Assembly: GCF_900115005.1 (NCBI RefSeq)
Contig: NZ_FOUY01000011.1
Coordinates: 1-64,000 of the forward strand
Length of the DNA stretch: 64,000 nucleotides
Reading direction: 5' to 3'
Source of the DNA: Pseudonocardia ammonioxydans
Lineage (GTDB): Bacteria > Actinomycetota > Actinomycetes > Mycobacteriales > Pseudonocardiaceae
A program made the translations under genes and the position numbers. Positions 18,739 through 27,803 of the stretch are shown here, piece by piece (within the stretch, counting starts at the first letter, position 1; each line of letters starts with the position of its first letter). The notes beneath the pieces were generated by a model. It saw only the letters and a list, made by a program, of their open reading frames with translations, searched no databases and was not told where the DNA came from.

Positions 18739-19632
18739 ATGAACCCGACGCGGCCGGAACCCCACGGCCGGCACGACGACTCGGCCGACGAGCCGACGCC
18801 GGACCCGGGGCGAGGCACCCCCAGCACCAGCGCCCGCGCGCCCGAACCGGCGCCGCTGACCGTGCACGGCCCCGCCCGTGTGATCGCGGTGGCGAACCAG
18901 AAGGGCGGCGTCGGCAAGACGACCTCGACGATCAACCTCGGGGCCGCGCTGGCCGAGTACGGCCGCCGCGTCCTGCTCGTCGACTTCGACCCGCAGGGCG
19001 CGCTCTCGGTCGGGCTCGGGGTGCAGCCGCACCAGCTCGAGTCGACGGTCTACAACCTGCTGATGGAGCGCGACGTCGACCCGGACGAGGTGCTGCAGGA
19101 CACCGGCGTCGAGAACATGGACCTGCTGCCGTCGAACATCGACCTGTCCGCGGCCGAGGTCCAGCTGGTCACCGAGGTCGGACGGGAGCAGGCGCTCGGC
19201 CGCGCGCTGAAGCGCTTCCTGCCCGACTACGACGTCGTCCTCATCGACTGCCAGCCCTCGCTCGGCCTGCTCACGATCAACGCACTGTCCTGCGCCGACG
19301 AGGTCCTCATCCCGCTGGCCTGCGAGTTCTTCTCGCTGCGCGGGGTCGCGCTGCTGATGGACACCATCGACAAGGTCACCGACCGGCTCAACCCGGACCT
19401 GCGGCTGCTCGGGGTGCTCGCGACGATGTTCGACACCCGCACGCTGCACACCAAGGAGGTCCACGACCGCGTGGTCGAGGCGTTCGGGGAGAAGGTGTTC
19501 GACGCCGTCATCAACCGGACGATCAAGTTCCCGGAGACCACGGTCGCCGGCGAGCCGATCACGTCGTGGGCGCCGACGTCGCACGCGGCGGACGCGTACC
19601 GGATGCTGGCCCGTGAGGTCATCGCTCGGTGA
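18739..19632 (+). CDS. parA: ParA/Soj family chromosome-partitioning ATPase
   Basis: The 297-aa protein has the deviant Walker A NQKGGVGKTTSTINLG, Walker B-like LLVDFDPQGALSVGLG and IDCQPSLGLLTINAL. It lies just before scpA and scpB, as Rv1708 does, and has no adjacent parB, so it is the Soj-like paralogue of the scp locus and not the parAB operon of the origin region. ATG 18739 follows GGAGA and gives a short acidic N-terminal tail. It overlaps scpA by 4 nt. Confidence 0.92.
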   Translation: MNPTRPEPHGRHDDSADEPTPDPGRGTPSTSARAPEPAPLTVHGPARVIAVANQKGGVGKTTSTINLGAALAEYGRRVLLVDFDPQGALSVGLGVQPHQLESTVYNLLMERDVDPDEVLQDTGVENMDLLPSNIDLSAAEVQLVTEVGREQALGRALKRFLPDYDVVLIDCQPSLGLLTINALSCADEVLIPLACEFFSLRGVALLMDTIDKVTDRLNPDLRLLGVLATMFDTRTLHTKEVHDRVVEAFGEKVFDAVINRTIKFPETTVAGEPITSWAPTSHAADAYRMLAREVIAR

Positions 19633-20786
19633 CGCTGGTCGCTGGTGATCCGGCAGGGCCGGTCGACAACCTCGGCGACGACGACGTCGCCTCCCCGCGC
19701 AGCCGCCGCTTCACCGTCCGGCTGGCCAACTTCGAGGGCCCGTTCGACCTGCTGCTGCAGCTGATCGGCAAGCACGAGCTCGACGTCACCGAGATGGCGT
19801 TGCACAAGGTCACCGACGACTTCATCGCGCACCTGGCCGACCTCGGTGACGACGCCGACCTCGACGAGACGACCGAGTTCCTCGTCGTCGCGGCGACCCT
19901 GCTCGACCTCAAGGCGGCCCGGCTGGTGCCGGGGGCCGAGGTGGACGACGAGGAGGACCTCGCCCTGCTCGAGGCCCGCGACCTGCTGTTCGCGCGGCTG
20001 CTGCAGTACCGCGCGTACAAGGAGGCCGCGCAGCTGTTCGTCGAGCTGGAGAACGGTGCGATGCGCCGGTTCCCCCGCTCGGTGTCGCTGGAGGAGCGGT
20101 ACGCCGAGCTGCTGCCCGAGGTGCTGCTCGGGGTGGACGCGCAGGCCTTCGCGGAGCTGGCCGCGACCGTGTTCCGGCCGCGTCCGCCGGAGGAGGTGGG
20201 CGTCGACCACCTGCACGCGGTGCACGTGTCGGTGCCCGAGCACGCCCAGTTGCTGCGCGAGCGGCTCGCCGAGGTGAGGGTCGCGAGCTTCGCCGAGCTG
20301 ACCGCGGACTGTGTGGCGACGCTGGAGGTCGTCGCACGGTTCATGGCGCTGCTGGAGCTGTACCGGGAGCGGTCGGTGGCGCTGGAACAGCCCGAGCCGT
20401 TCGGGGATCTCACCGTCACCTGGACCGCCGACCGCACCGACGATCCGGTCGCCTACGCCGCCGCGCTGGAGGACGAGGCGGCCGCCGCCGAGGAGGCGGT
20501 GCGGGCCCGGAACCGGCGCCGGCGGAAGAAGAACCGGGTGGACGACTCGTCCGGTGCCGGGTCGGCGGACGGGGAGGCCGACGCCGCTACCGACGCCGCT
20601 ACCGATGGTGACACCGACGCCGATGCCGATGATGGTGCTGATGCTGCGAGCGGTACCGACTCCGGTGACGGGGCGGCCGGCGAGCCGGGGACCGGCGTCG
20701 ATGGGGCGGGCCCGGACGCGGACAATGACGTGATGCACCGCGAGCTGTTGCACGACGACGAGGGGACCGGGGCACCCGGTGACTGA
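19629..20786 (+). CDS. scpA: Segregation and condensation protein ScpA
   Basis: The 385-aa kleisin bridges Smc heads in the condensin complex with ScpB. Family segments include FTVRLANFEGPFDLLLQLIG, DVTEMALHKVTDDFIAHL and ETTEFLVVAATLLDLKAARL. After about residue 300 the protein carries a basic RNRRRRKKNR patch and an acidic tail of D/A/G/T repeats that ordinary ScpA (about 250-280 aa) lacks. GTG 19629 overlaps parA and the end overlaps scpB, so the three are translated as one operon. Confidence 0.93.
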   Translation: MTLVAGDPAGPVDNLGDDDVASPRSRRFTVRLANFEGPFDLLLQLIGKHELDVTEMALHKVTDDFIAHLADLGDDADLDETTEFLVVAATLLDLKAARLVPGAEVDDEEDLALLEARDLLFARLLQYRAYKEAAQLFVELENGAMRRFPRSVSLEERYAELLPEVLLGVDAQAFAELAATVFRPRPPEEVGVDHLHAVHVSVPEHAQLLRERLAEVRVASFAELTADCVATLEVVARFMALLELYRERSVALEQPEPFGDLTVTWTADRTDDPVAYAAALEDEAAAAEEAVRARNRRRRKKNRVDDSSGAGSADGEADAATDAATDGDTDADADDGADAASGTDSGDGAAGEPGTGVDGAGPDADNDVMHRELLHDDEGTGAPGD

Positions 20787-22392
20787 GCCGGACGACCGGC
20801 CGGGCTCCGACGACCCGGAGGACCCGTCCGAGCTGCTGCGCCTGATCGGCCGCACCGTGCCGCGCAGCCCGCACGCCGGCGCCCACCGCGCGGGCGACGA
20901 GGCGGCCGCACGCGCTGCGGAGGCCGTCGCCTCCGATGAGCACGATGAGGGGCCCGTCCGCGACGAGGGCGACAGCGCGCAGCTCGGCGCGGATGCGGAG
21001 TCTGTCGAGGGCCGAGATGCACGTTCCGGCCCGGTTGAGGGCGGCGGCGTGCCACTCGGCGAGGGCGGGTCGCTCACCGACGGTCGAGGTGCGCGGTCCC
21101 GCCCCGGTGAGGGCGACAGCGCGCAGCTCGGCACAGATGCGGAGCCTGTCGCGGGCCGAGATGCACGTTCCAGCCCGGCTGAGGTCGGCTCCCCGCCGAG
21201 CGAGGAGTCGGCGGGCCCGGTTGCCCGCCGCGTCGAGCACTCCGGGAACGGTGCCGAGCGACCCGCCGCGCAGTCGGAGGAGGGCACGGGCCCCGAGCTG
21301 GCGGAAGCCGAGGTCGCGGCGACGGAGCAGACCGGGAGCGAGTGGACGCGCGCCGCAGCGGCCGGGGCCGTGGAGCCAGGACCCGCAGGAGCCGGACAGG
21401 CCGGGGGCGGCGAGTCCGCCGAGGACGGGCCGATAGCCGCGACCCCGCCACCCGATTCCTCCGGAGCCGGAGCGGTCGGAGCCCGGGCGCCCGACGCCTC
21501 CAGGGCCGACGACCCGGTACCCGATGCCCGGGCAGCCGAGGATCCGACAGCCGAGGACCGCACACCCGACGGTCCGATGGCCACCGCCGCGGTCACCGAC
21601 GACTCCGAGGCCGCCGACCGGACCGACGCCCTCAACAGCGGCGCCGAGCGGGACCTCGCCGAGGACACAGAGCCGGGGCTCGCCGGGGACACCGAGCGGG
21701 AGCTCGCCGGGGACATCGAGCGGGAGCTCGACGGCGGCACTGAGCCCGCCGAGGACCCCGAGCGGGAGCCCGCCGGCGACACCGAACCGGGGCTCGCCGG
21801 GGACGCAGAGCCGGGGCTCGCCGGGGACACAGAGCTGGAGCTCACCGAGGACACCGAGCTGGAACTCGCCCTCGAGGCCCTGCTGCTCGTGGTCGACTCC
21901 CCGATCGACGAGGCGTCGCTGGCGAGCACGCTGGACCAGACCCCGTCGCGCATCCGGCAGACACTCAACCGGATGTCGCTGGCCTACACCGCCGACCGTC
22001 GCGGCATCGACCTGCGCCGGGCCGGGGGAGGGTGGCGGTTCTACACCCGCGACCGCTACGCCCCGTATGTCGAGAAGCTGTTGCTCGACGGTCAGCGGGC
22101 GCGGCTGACGAGGGCGGCGCTGGAGACCCTCGCCGTCGTCGCGTACCGCCAGCCGGTGACCCGTGCGCGGGTGTCGGCGGTGCGCGGGGTGAACTGCGAC
22201 GGCGTGCTGCGCACGCTGCTCACCCGCGGCCTGGTGGAGGAGGCGGGCACCGAGGAACAGACAGGGGGGACACTGTTCCGGACGACCGAGCTGTTCCTCG
22301 AACGGCTCGGCCTCTCCTCGGTGCAGGAACTGCCCCCGCTGGCACCGCTGCTGCCCGACATCGACGCGATCGACGACCTGGATGGAATCTGA
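20779..22392 (+). CDS. scpB: ScpB with a ~350-residue acidic repetitive N-terminal extension
   Basis: The 537-aa protein carries the ScpB winged-helix pair only in its last ~180 residues (LELALEALLLVVDSPIDEAS, RAALETLAVVAYRQPVTRA, LLTRGLVEEAG). The preceding ~350 residues are low-complexity, acidic and repetitive, with direct repeats such as EGDSAQLGADAE/EGDSAQLGTDAE and GDTEPGLAGD units. Normal ScpB is about 200-250 aa. The extension stays in frame with actinomycete codon bias, so it is coding. It starts with GTG overlapping scpA by 8 nt and overlaps the next gene by 11 nt. Confidence 0.9.
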   Translation: MTEPDDRPGSDDPEDPSELLRLIGRTVPRSPHAGAHRAGDEAAARAAEAVASDEHDEGPVRDEGDSAQLGADAESVEGRDARSGPVEGGGVPLGEGGSLTDGRGARSRPGEGDSAQLGTDAEPVAGRDARSSPAEVGSPPSEESAGPVARRVEHSGNGAERPAAQSEEGTGPELAEAEVAATEQTGSEWTRAAAAGAVEPGPAGAGQAGGGESAEDGPIAATPPPDSSGAGAVGARAPDASRADDPVPDARAAEDPTAEDRTPDGPMATAAVTDDSEAADRTDALNSGAERDLAEDTEPGLAGDTERELAGDIERELDGGTEPAEDPEREPAGDTEPGLAGDAEPGLAGDTELELTEDTELELALEALLLVVDSPIDEASLASTLDQTPSRIRQTLNRMSLAYTADRRGIDLRRAGGGWRFYTRDRYAPYVEKLLLDGQRARLTRAALETLAVVAYRQPVTRARVSAVRGVNCDGVLRTLLTRGLVEEAGTEEQTGGTLFRTTELFLERLGLSSVQELPPLAPLLPDIDAIDDLDGI

Positions 22393-23167
22393 CGAGATGA
22401 CTGCTGGAAGCACGGGACACGATCCCGACGGGGTCCGGCTGCAGAAGGTGCTGGCCCGCGCCGGTGTCGCCTCCCGGCGCGCCGCGGAGGACCTGATCGC
22501 GCAGGGCCGGGTGCAGGTCGACGGCGAGACGGTCCGCGAGATGGGCCGGCGCATCGACCCGGACACCGCGGTGCTGCACGTCGACGGGGCCCGCGTCACC
22601 CTGCGCGACGACCAGGTCTACCTGGCGCTGAACAAGCCCGTCGGCCTGCACTCGACGATGTCCGACGACCTGGGCCGGCCCTGCGTCGGTGACCTGCTCG
22701 CCGACCGGGTGGAGCTGATGAACGCCGCGCAGCGGCTGTTCCACGTGGGGCGCCTGGACGTCGAGACCGAGGGCCTGCTCCTGCTCACCAACGACGGCGA
22801 GCTCGGCCACCGGCTGATGCACCCGTCCTACGAGGTGCCGAAGACCTACCTGGCCGAGGTCGAGGGGAAGATCGCCCGGGACCTGGGCCGCCGGCTGCGG
22901 GACGGCGTCGAGCTGGACGACGGCGTCGCCCGGGTCGACACGTTCAAGCTCGTCGACATGGTCCCCGGCCGCTCCACCGTGCAGCTCGTGCTGCACGAGG
23001 GCCGCAAGCACATCGTGCGCCGGATGCTGGCCGAGGTCGGGCACCCGGTGCAGCGGCTGGTGCGCACCGCGGTCGGCGAGGTCCGGCTCGGCAACCAGAA
23101 GCCCGGCAAGCTCCGCCCGCTCGACCGGGTGGAGGTCGGGTCGCTGTACAAGGCGGTGGGGCTGTAG
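22382..23167 (+). CDS. rluB: RsuA/RluB-family rRNA pseudouridine synthase
   Basis: The 261-aa enzyme has an N-terminal S4 domain (RLQKVLARAGVASRRAAEDL, GRVQVDG) and the catalytic motif GRLDVETEGLLLLTND with the nucleophilic aspartate, then KTYLAEVEG and HEGRKHIVRRMLAEVGHPV. It follows scpB as Rv1711 does. The reaction isomerises a uridine of 23S rRNA; the exact target is inferred from the family. ATG 22382 overlaps scpB. Confidence 0.92.
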   Translation: MESDEMTAGSTGHDPDGVRLQKVLARAGVASRRAAEDLIAQGRVQVDGETVREMGRRIDPDTAVLHVDGARVTLRDDQVYLALNKPVGLHSTMSDDLGRPCVGDLLADRVELMNAAQRLFHVGRLDVETEGLLLLTNDGELGHRLMHPSYEVPKTYLAEVEGKIARDLGRRLRDGVELDDGVARVDTFKLVDMVPGRSTVQLVLHEGRKHIVRRMLAEVGHPVQRLVRTAVGEVRLGNQKPGKLRPLDRVEVGSLYKAVGL

Positions 23168-23530
23168 ATGGCGGTGCGAGCGCTGCGCGGCGCGACCCAG
23201 GTCGACGCGGACGACCGGCAGCAGATCCTGGACCGTTCGGCCGAGCTGGTGAGCGCGGTCCTGGAGCGCAACGAGCTGGTCTCCGACGACGTCATCTCGA
23301 TCTGGTTCACCGCCACCCCGGACCTGACCGCGGAGTTCCCGGCGTACGCGGCCCGGCTGCTCGGGCTCACCGACGTCCCGCTGATGTGCGCGACCGAGAT
23401 CGCGGTGCCCGGCGCCCTGCCCCGGGTGCTGCGGCTGCTCGCGCACGTCGAGACCCCGCGGCCGCGGTCCGAGCTGCGCCACGTCTACCTGCACGGGGCA
23501 CGCGCACTGCGCACCGACCTGCCCCAGTAG
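23168..23530 (+). CDS. aroH: Chorismate mutase, AroH type
   Basis: The 120-aa protein shows the AroH fold sequence RALRGATQVDADDRQQI, SAVLERNELVSDDVISIWFT and the active-site region CATEIAVPGALPRVLRLL. It converts chorismate to prephenate for phenylalanine and tyrosine synthesis. ATG follows the previous stop without a gap. In Streptomyces a prephenate dehydrogenase gene usually lies between this gene and cmk; none is present here. Confidence 0.9.
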   Translation: MAVRALRGATQVDADDRQQILDRSAELVSAVLERNELVSDDVISIWFTATPDLTAEFPAYAARLLGLTDVPLMCATEIAVPGALPRVLRLLAHVETPRPRSELRHVYLHGARALRTDLPQ

Positions 23531-23605
23531 GACCCCGCCCCCGGACCACCGCACCGGACCGGCGAGAATGCCCGGCGGAATACCGGTACGACTTCAGGGG
23601 GACAG

Positions 23606-24304
23606 GTGGCCTTGCGGGGCGTCGTCGCGATGGACGGTCCGTCCGGGACGGGCAAGTCGACCGTCTCGCGGCGGCTGGCGAAGGCCTGCTCGGCGGCCTA
23701 CCTCGACACCGGGGCCATGTACCGGGCCGCGACGCTCGCGGCACTGCGGGCCGGGCTCGACGAGAACTCCGCCGCCGACGAGATCGCCCGCGCGGCGACC
23801 GGGGCGCGGATGGAGTCCGGCACCGACCCGGGCGCGCCGACCATCCTGCTCGACGGGGACGACGTCTCCGCCGAGATCCGGGGCCCCGAGGTCACCGGGT
23901 TCGTCTCCGCGGTGTCGGCCGTCCCCGAGGTGCGCACCGCGCTGGTCGCCCGTCAGCACGCCATGATCCGGGACGCGACCGGCGACGGCGGCGGGATCGT
24001 CGTCGAGGGCCGGGACATCGGTACCGTGGTGGTGCCGGAGGCGCCGCTGAAGGTGTACCTGACGGCGTCGCCGGAGGTCCGCGCGGCGCGGCGCGGCCGG
24101 CAGGACGCGAAGGCCGGGCGGCAGAGCGACCTGCACGTCACCCTGGCCGACGTCGAGCGCCGGGACCGGCTCGACTCCTCGCGCCGGATCTCCCCGCTGT
24201 ACGCCGCGGCCGACGCGCTGGTGCTCGACACCGACCGCCTCTCGGCGGACGCGGTGCTCGACCGGCTGCGCGAGCTGGTCGCGGAGCGGGGGCTGGAGGG
24301 GTGA
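23606..24304 (+). CDS. cmk: Cytidylate kinase
   Basis: The 232-aa kinase phosphorylates CMP and dCMP. The P-loop is DGPSGTGKSTVSRRLA (residues about 10-25), followed by AYLDTGAMYRAATLAALR and VVEGRDIGTVV, all diagnostic for Cmk. GTG 23606 is preceded by AGGGGGAC. The stop overlaps the GTG of the acyltransferase gene. Confidence 0.94.
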   Translation: MALRGVVAMDGPSGTGKSTVSRRLAKACSAAYLDTGAMYRAATLAALRAGLDENSAADEIARAATGARMESGTDPGAPTILLDGDDVSAEIRGPEVTGFVSAVSAVPEVRTALVARQHAMIRDATGDGGGIVVEGRDIGTVVVPEAPLKVYLTASPEVRAARRGRQDAKAGRQSDLHVTLADVERRDRLDSSRRISPLYAAADALVLDTDRLSADAVLDRLRELVAERGLEG

Positions 24305-24993
24305 GCACGCTTCGTGCGGACGCGGGTGGGCTGCCGCACGGAAGCCTCGGATGGCTGCACGACCTGGCCCGCCGGCTCGGGACGTGGATCTACCGGCCGT
24401 TCCTGCGGGTGCGGCTGCACCACCCGGAACGCATACCACCGGACGGGCCCGTCGTGCTCGTCGCGAACCACAGTGCGTTCGTCGACGGACCGTTGCTGTT
24501 CGGCATGTTCGGGCGGCGGGTGGTGTTCCTGGTGAAGGCCGAGATGTTCGCGGGGCCGCTGACGTTCCTGCTCCCGGCGCTGGGACAGATCCCGGTGCGC
24601 CGTGACGTCGTCGATCGCCGGCCGCTCACCGCGGCGCTGGGCGTGCTGCGCGACGGCGGCATGGTCGGGGTGTTCCCGGAGGGGACCCGCGGCACCGGCG
24701 ACGTGGCGGCCGTGCGGCGGGGTGCGGCGTGGCTGGCCCGCGCGGGTGCGGCACCGCTGCTGCCGGTCGCGGTGCGCGGCACCCGCCGCCCGGACGGGGC
24801 CCGGCGCCGCTTCCGCCCCCGGGTGGACGTACTGGTGGGCGAGCCGCTGCCGCCGCCGTCCGCGCCCGGGCGGGACGGCCTGACCGCCGCGACCGAGGAC
24901 GTCGCGGCGGCCCTGCGGACCCTGGTCCGCGAACTGGAGACTCCCCGTGAGGGACAGCAGAGTGGCCGGTACGACCGGCCGGAACGTGAGTGA
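24301..24993 (+). CDS. PlsC-type 1-acyl-glycerol-3-phosphate acyltransferase
   Basis: The 230-aa protein has the acyltransferase motifs NHSAFVDGP (NHx4D), a KAEMF-centred block, and FPEGTRGTG. It probably acylates lysophosphatidate at the membrane. Position between cmk and der is conserved in actinobacteria. GTG 24301 overlaps cmk by 4 nt. Its 3' end overlaps der. Confidence 0.88.
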   Translation: MSTLRADAGGLPHGSLGWLHDLARRLGTWIYRPFLRVRLHHPERIPPDGPVVLVANHSAFVDGPLLFGMFGRRVVFLVKAEMFAGPLTFLLPALGQIPVRRDVVDRRPLTAALGVLRDGGMVGVFPEGTRGTGDVAAVRRGAAWLARAGAAPLLPVAVRGTRRPDGARRRFRPRVDVLVGEPLPPPSAPGRDGLTAATEDVAAALRTLVRELETPREGQQSGRYDRPERE

Positions 24994-26515
24994 ACAGGTG
25001 AGCCAGAGCAGCGAACACGGAACGAGCGACGGCGCCGTCGAGGCCGGCGCCGTCGAGACTGGGGCCGTCGAGATCGGGTCCGCCGCCGACCGGGCGGAGA
25101 TGGACCGGCTGGGCCTGGACCCGGCCGAGTTCGTCGCGGTCGACGACGAGGGCCGGGTTGCGGCGGGCATCGACCCGGACGAGGTGCTGGCCACCCCGAC
25201 CCTCGCCGTCGTCGGCCGCCCCAACGTCGGTAAGTCCACACTGGTCAACCGGATGCTGGGCCGCCGGGAGGCGGTCGTGCAGGACGTGCCGGGGGTGACC
25301 CGCGACCGCGTCGTCTACGACGCCCTGTGGAACGGCCGCCGGTTCAAGCTGATGGACACCGGCGGTTGGGAGCCGGACGCCGACGGCCTGCAGGGCTTCG
25401 TCGCCCAGCAGGCGGAGACGGCGATGCGCACCGCCGACGCGGTCCTGCTCGTCGTCGACGCCGCGGTCGGCGCGACCGCCACCGACCAGGCCGCCGCGCG
25501 GGTGCTGCGGCGGGCCGACGTCCCGGTCCTGCTGGCCGCGACGAAGGTCGACGACGACCGGCTCACCTCCGACACCGCCGAGCTGTGGCGGCTCGGGCTG
25601 GGCCAGCCCCATCCCGTGTCGGGCCTGCACGGGCGCGGCTCCGGTGACCTGCTCGACGCGGTGCTGGACGTCCTCCCCGAGACCCCGCGCGACGACTTCG
25701 GGCTCGGCGCCGGCAGCGGCCCCCGCCGGGTCGCGCTGGTCGGCAAGCCCAACGTCGGCAAGTCCAGTCTGCTCAACAAGCTCGCCGGCGAGCAGCGCTC
25801 GGTCGTGCACGACGTCGCGGGCACCACCGTCGACCCGGTCGACTCCCTGGTGGAGCTCGACGGCGAGGTCTTCCGGTTCGTCGACACCGCGGGCCTGCGC
25901 AAGCGGGTGAAGATGGCGTCCGGGATGGAGTACTACGCGTCCCTGCGGACCAGCGCGGCGATCGAGGCCGCGGAGGTCGCGCTGGTGCTGATCGACGCCT
26001 CCGAGCCGATCGCCGAGCAGGACCAGCGGGTGCTGTCGATGGTCGCCGACTCCGGCCGCGCCCTGGTGATCCTGTTCAACAAGTGGGACCTGGTCGACGA
26101 GGAGCGTCGCCACCAGCTCTCCCGCGAGCTGGAACGCGACCTGATCAGCGTCCGCTGGGCCGAGCGGGTCAACGTGTCCGCGCTGACCGGTCGCGCGACC
26201 CAGCGGATCACCCCGGCGATGCGTCGTGCGCTGGAGTCCTGGGACACCCGCATCCCCACCGGCCGGCTCAACCAATGGCTCACCGACCTGGTCGCCGCCA
26301 CCCCGCCGCCGGTGCGCGGCGGCAAGCAGCCGAAGATCATGTTCGCGACGCAGGCGAGGACCCGCCCGCCGACGTTCGTGCTGTTCACCTCCGGCTTCCT
26401 GGAGGCGGGCTACCGCCGGTTCGTCGAGCGCAGGCTGCGCGAGGAGTTCGGGTTCGGGGGCTCGCCGATCCGGCTGTCGGTGCGGGTGCGCGAGAAGCGC
26501 CCGCGGCAGAAGTGA
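24947..26515 (+). CDS. der: Ribosome-assembly GTPase Der (EngA)
   Basis: The 522-aa protein has two G domains: [14 protein letters not shown] with [13 protein letters not shown], and [18 protein letters not shown] with [10 protein letters not shown] and [10 protein letters not shown]-terminal KH-like domain ([19 protein letters not shown]) follows. Der is essential for 50S subunit assembly. About 60 acidic, alanine-rich residues precede the first G domain. GTG 24947 has GGAG upstream; GTG 24986 is an alternative start. Confidence 0.95.
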   Translation: MRDSRVAGTTGRNVSEQVSQSSEHGTSDGAVEAGAVETGAVEIGSAADRAEMDRLGLDPAEFVAVDDEGRVAAGIDPDEVLATPTLAVVGRPNVGKSTLVNRMLGRREAVVQDVPGVTRDRVVYDALWNGRRFKLMDTGGWEPDADGLQGFVAQQAETAMRTADAVLLVVDAAVGATATDQAAARVLRRADVPVLLAATKVDDDRLTSDTAELWRLGLGQPHPVSGLHGRGSGDLLDAVLDVLPETPRDDFGLGAGSGPRRVALVGKPNVGKSSLLNKLAGEQRSVVHDVAGTTVDPVDSLVELDGEVFRFVDTAGLRKRVKMASGMEYYASLRTSAAIEAAEVALVLIDASEPIAEQDQRVLSMVADSGRALVILFNKWDLVDEERRHQLSRELERDLISVRWAERVNVSALTGRATQRITPAMRRALESWDTRIPTGRLNQWLTDLVAATPPPVRGGKQPKIMFATQARTRPPTFVLFTSGFLEAGYRRFVERRLREEFGFGGSPIRLSVRVREKRPRQK

Positions 26516-27495
26516 TGCGTGCGCTGCGCGGCCGCCCCGGTGCGCGGTCCTGGGAGCTCACCGAGGTGCCGGTGCCGGAGCCCGGGCCGGGGGAGCTGCT
26601 GGTCCGGGTGCGGGCGGCCGGGCTGAACCGCGCCGACCTGCTCGCGCTCTCCGGCGGCTACCCGGTCCCGCACGCGGACGCCGACGGGACGTTCACCGCG
26701 GGCATGGAGCTGGCCGGTGAGGTGGTCGCGGCCGGTCCGGGGACCGTGGGCACGACCGGCCGCGGTCTCGGTGACCGGGTGTTCGCGACCGCGCCGGCCG
26801 CGTTCGCCGACTACGTCGTCGTCGACGCCCGCCGCGCGCTGCCGATCCCCGCCGGGGTGGGCTGGACCGACGCCGCGGCCCTGCCGGTGGCGCTGGAGAC
26901 CGCGCACGACGCGCTCGTCACCCAGGCCGGGTTCACCGGCGGCTCGGTGCTGGTGCTGGGCGGCACGACCGGGGTCGGCCAGGTCGCGATCCGGCTGGCC
27001 GCCGCGCTCGGCGCGTCCCCGGTGCCGGCGACCACGACCTCGCCGGCCAAGCGCGACGCGATCGCCACCGCCGGCGCCACCCCGGTGGTAGGCCTCGAGG
27101 AGCTGCGCGCGGTCACCGGGGTCGACGTCGTCCTGGACCTGGTCGGCGGCGAGTACCTCGCGGCCGCGCTCGCCGGGGTCCGGACCGGCGGCACCGTCGT
27201 CCAGATCGGACGGCTCGCCGGCCCGGCCGCCACGCTCGACCTGAACACGCTGTCGTTCCGCCGGCTGCGGCTGATCGGGACGACGTTCAGCGTCCGCTCC
27301 GCCGACGAGCGCGCCGCCGTCGCCGCGGCGCTGACGCCCGTCCTCGACCTCGTCGCGGACGGCCGGGTCCGGGCCACCGTCGACCGCGTCGTCCCCGTCG
27401 ACGACGCCGGTTCCGCCGCCGCGCACCTGCGGTCGGGCACGACCGTCGGGAAGGTGGTCCTCGACCTCGGCGACCCCGCCCCGTCGCAGGTGTAA
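26515..27495 (+). CDS. Zinc-free MDR-family quinone oxidoreductase-like protein
   Basis: The 326-aa NADPH-binding protein has the alcohol-dehydrogenase-like N-terminal fold (VRVRAAGLNRADLLALSGGY) without zinc ligands. The Rossmann motif is VLGGTTGVGQVAIRLAAALG, followed by VDVVLDLVGGEYL. This is the quinone/enone reductase (QOR) subgroup. The ATG overlaps the der stop by one base, but a functional link with Der is not implied. Confidence 0.85.
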   Translation: MRALRGRPGARSWELTEVPVPEPGPGELLVRVRAAGLNRADLLALSGGYPVPHADADGTFTAGMELAGEVVAAGPGTVGTTGRGLGDRVFATAPAAFADYVVVDARRALPIPAGVGWTDAAALPVALETAHDALVTQAGFTGGSVLVLGGTTGVGQVAIRLAAALGASPVPATTTSPAKRDAIATAGATPVVGLEELRAVTGVDVVLDLVGGEYLAAALAGVRTGGTVVQIGRLAGPAATLDLNTLSFRRLRLIGTTFSVRSADERAAVAAALTPVLDLVADGRVRATVDRVVPVDDAGSAAAHLRSGTTVGKVVLDLGDPAPSQV

Positions 27496-27526
27496 CCGTG
27501 CGGACCCCGGCACCGAGTGCGCTGAC

Positions 27527-27778
27527 GTGACGGTGCTCGAGCGATGGTGGATCTGGCGCGCCCGGGCGGCGTGCGAGATCGCGCTGGCCCGTCACGGGGG
27601 CGACGCGCTGGTCGCCGACGCGTGTACCGAGGCGTCCTGGTACGCCGACATGCTGTACCCGTGGAACGGACACGGCTGCGAGCCGGCCGCCCGGGTGTAC
27701 GCCTGGCTGAGCATCCTGATGGCCCGGCGAATCGTCGCCGAGGGTACCGGGACCGGTCGGGCGCACCTGGATCGGTGA
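27527..27778 (+). CDS. Small hypothetical protein (83 aa)
   Basis: The frame from GTG 27527 encodes a Trp-, Ala- and Arg-rich peptide (VLERWWIWRARAACEIALARHG) with a possible amphipathic helix and no signal peptide. I recognise no family. It lies 31 nt after the QOR gene and 25 nt before the LuxR regulator gene, on the same strand, with codon use like its neighbours. Confidence 0.5.
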   Translation: MTVLERWWIWRARAACEIALARHGGDALVADACTEASWYADMLYPWNGHGCEPAARVYAWLSILMARRIVAEGTGTGRAHLDR

Positions 27779-27790
27779 TCGTGGGGTGGC

Positions 27791-27796
27791 TACCGT
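27791..27796 (+). promoter_or_regulatory. -10 element TACCGT of the LAL regulator gene
   Basis: TACCGT lies 7 nt before GTG 27804, the spacing expected for a leaderless transcript. It supports 27804 over the upstream GTG at 27786. Confidence 0.4.
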
Positions 27797-27803
27797 GCCG
27801 GGT

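Noticed and set aside
20980..21860. Direct DNA repeats inside scpB that could be taken for a CRISPR array.
   Set aside because: The repeats are irregular in length, uninterrupted by unique spacers and are in frame with the ScpB extension. No cas genes are present.
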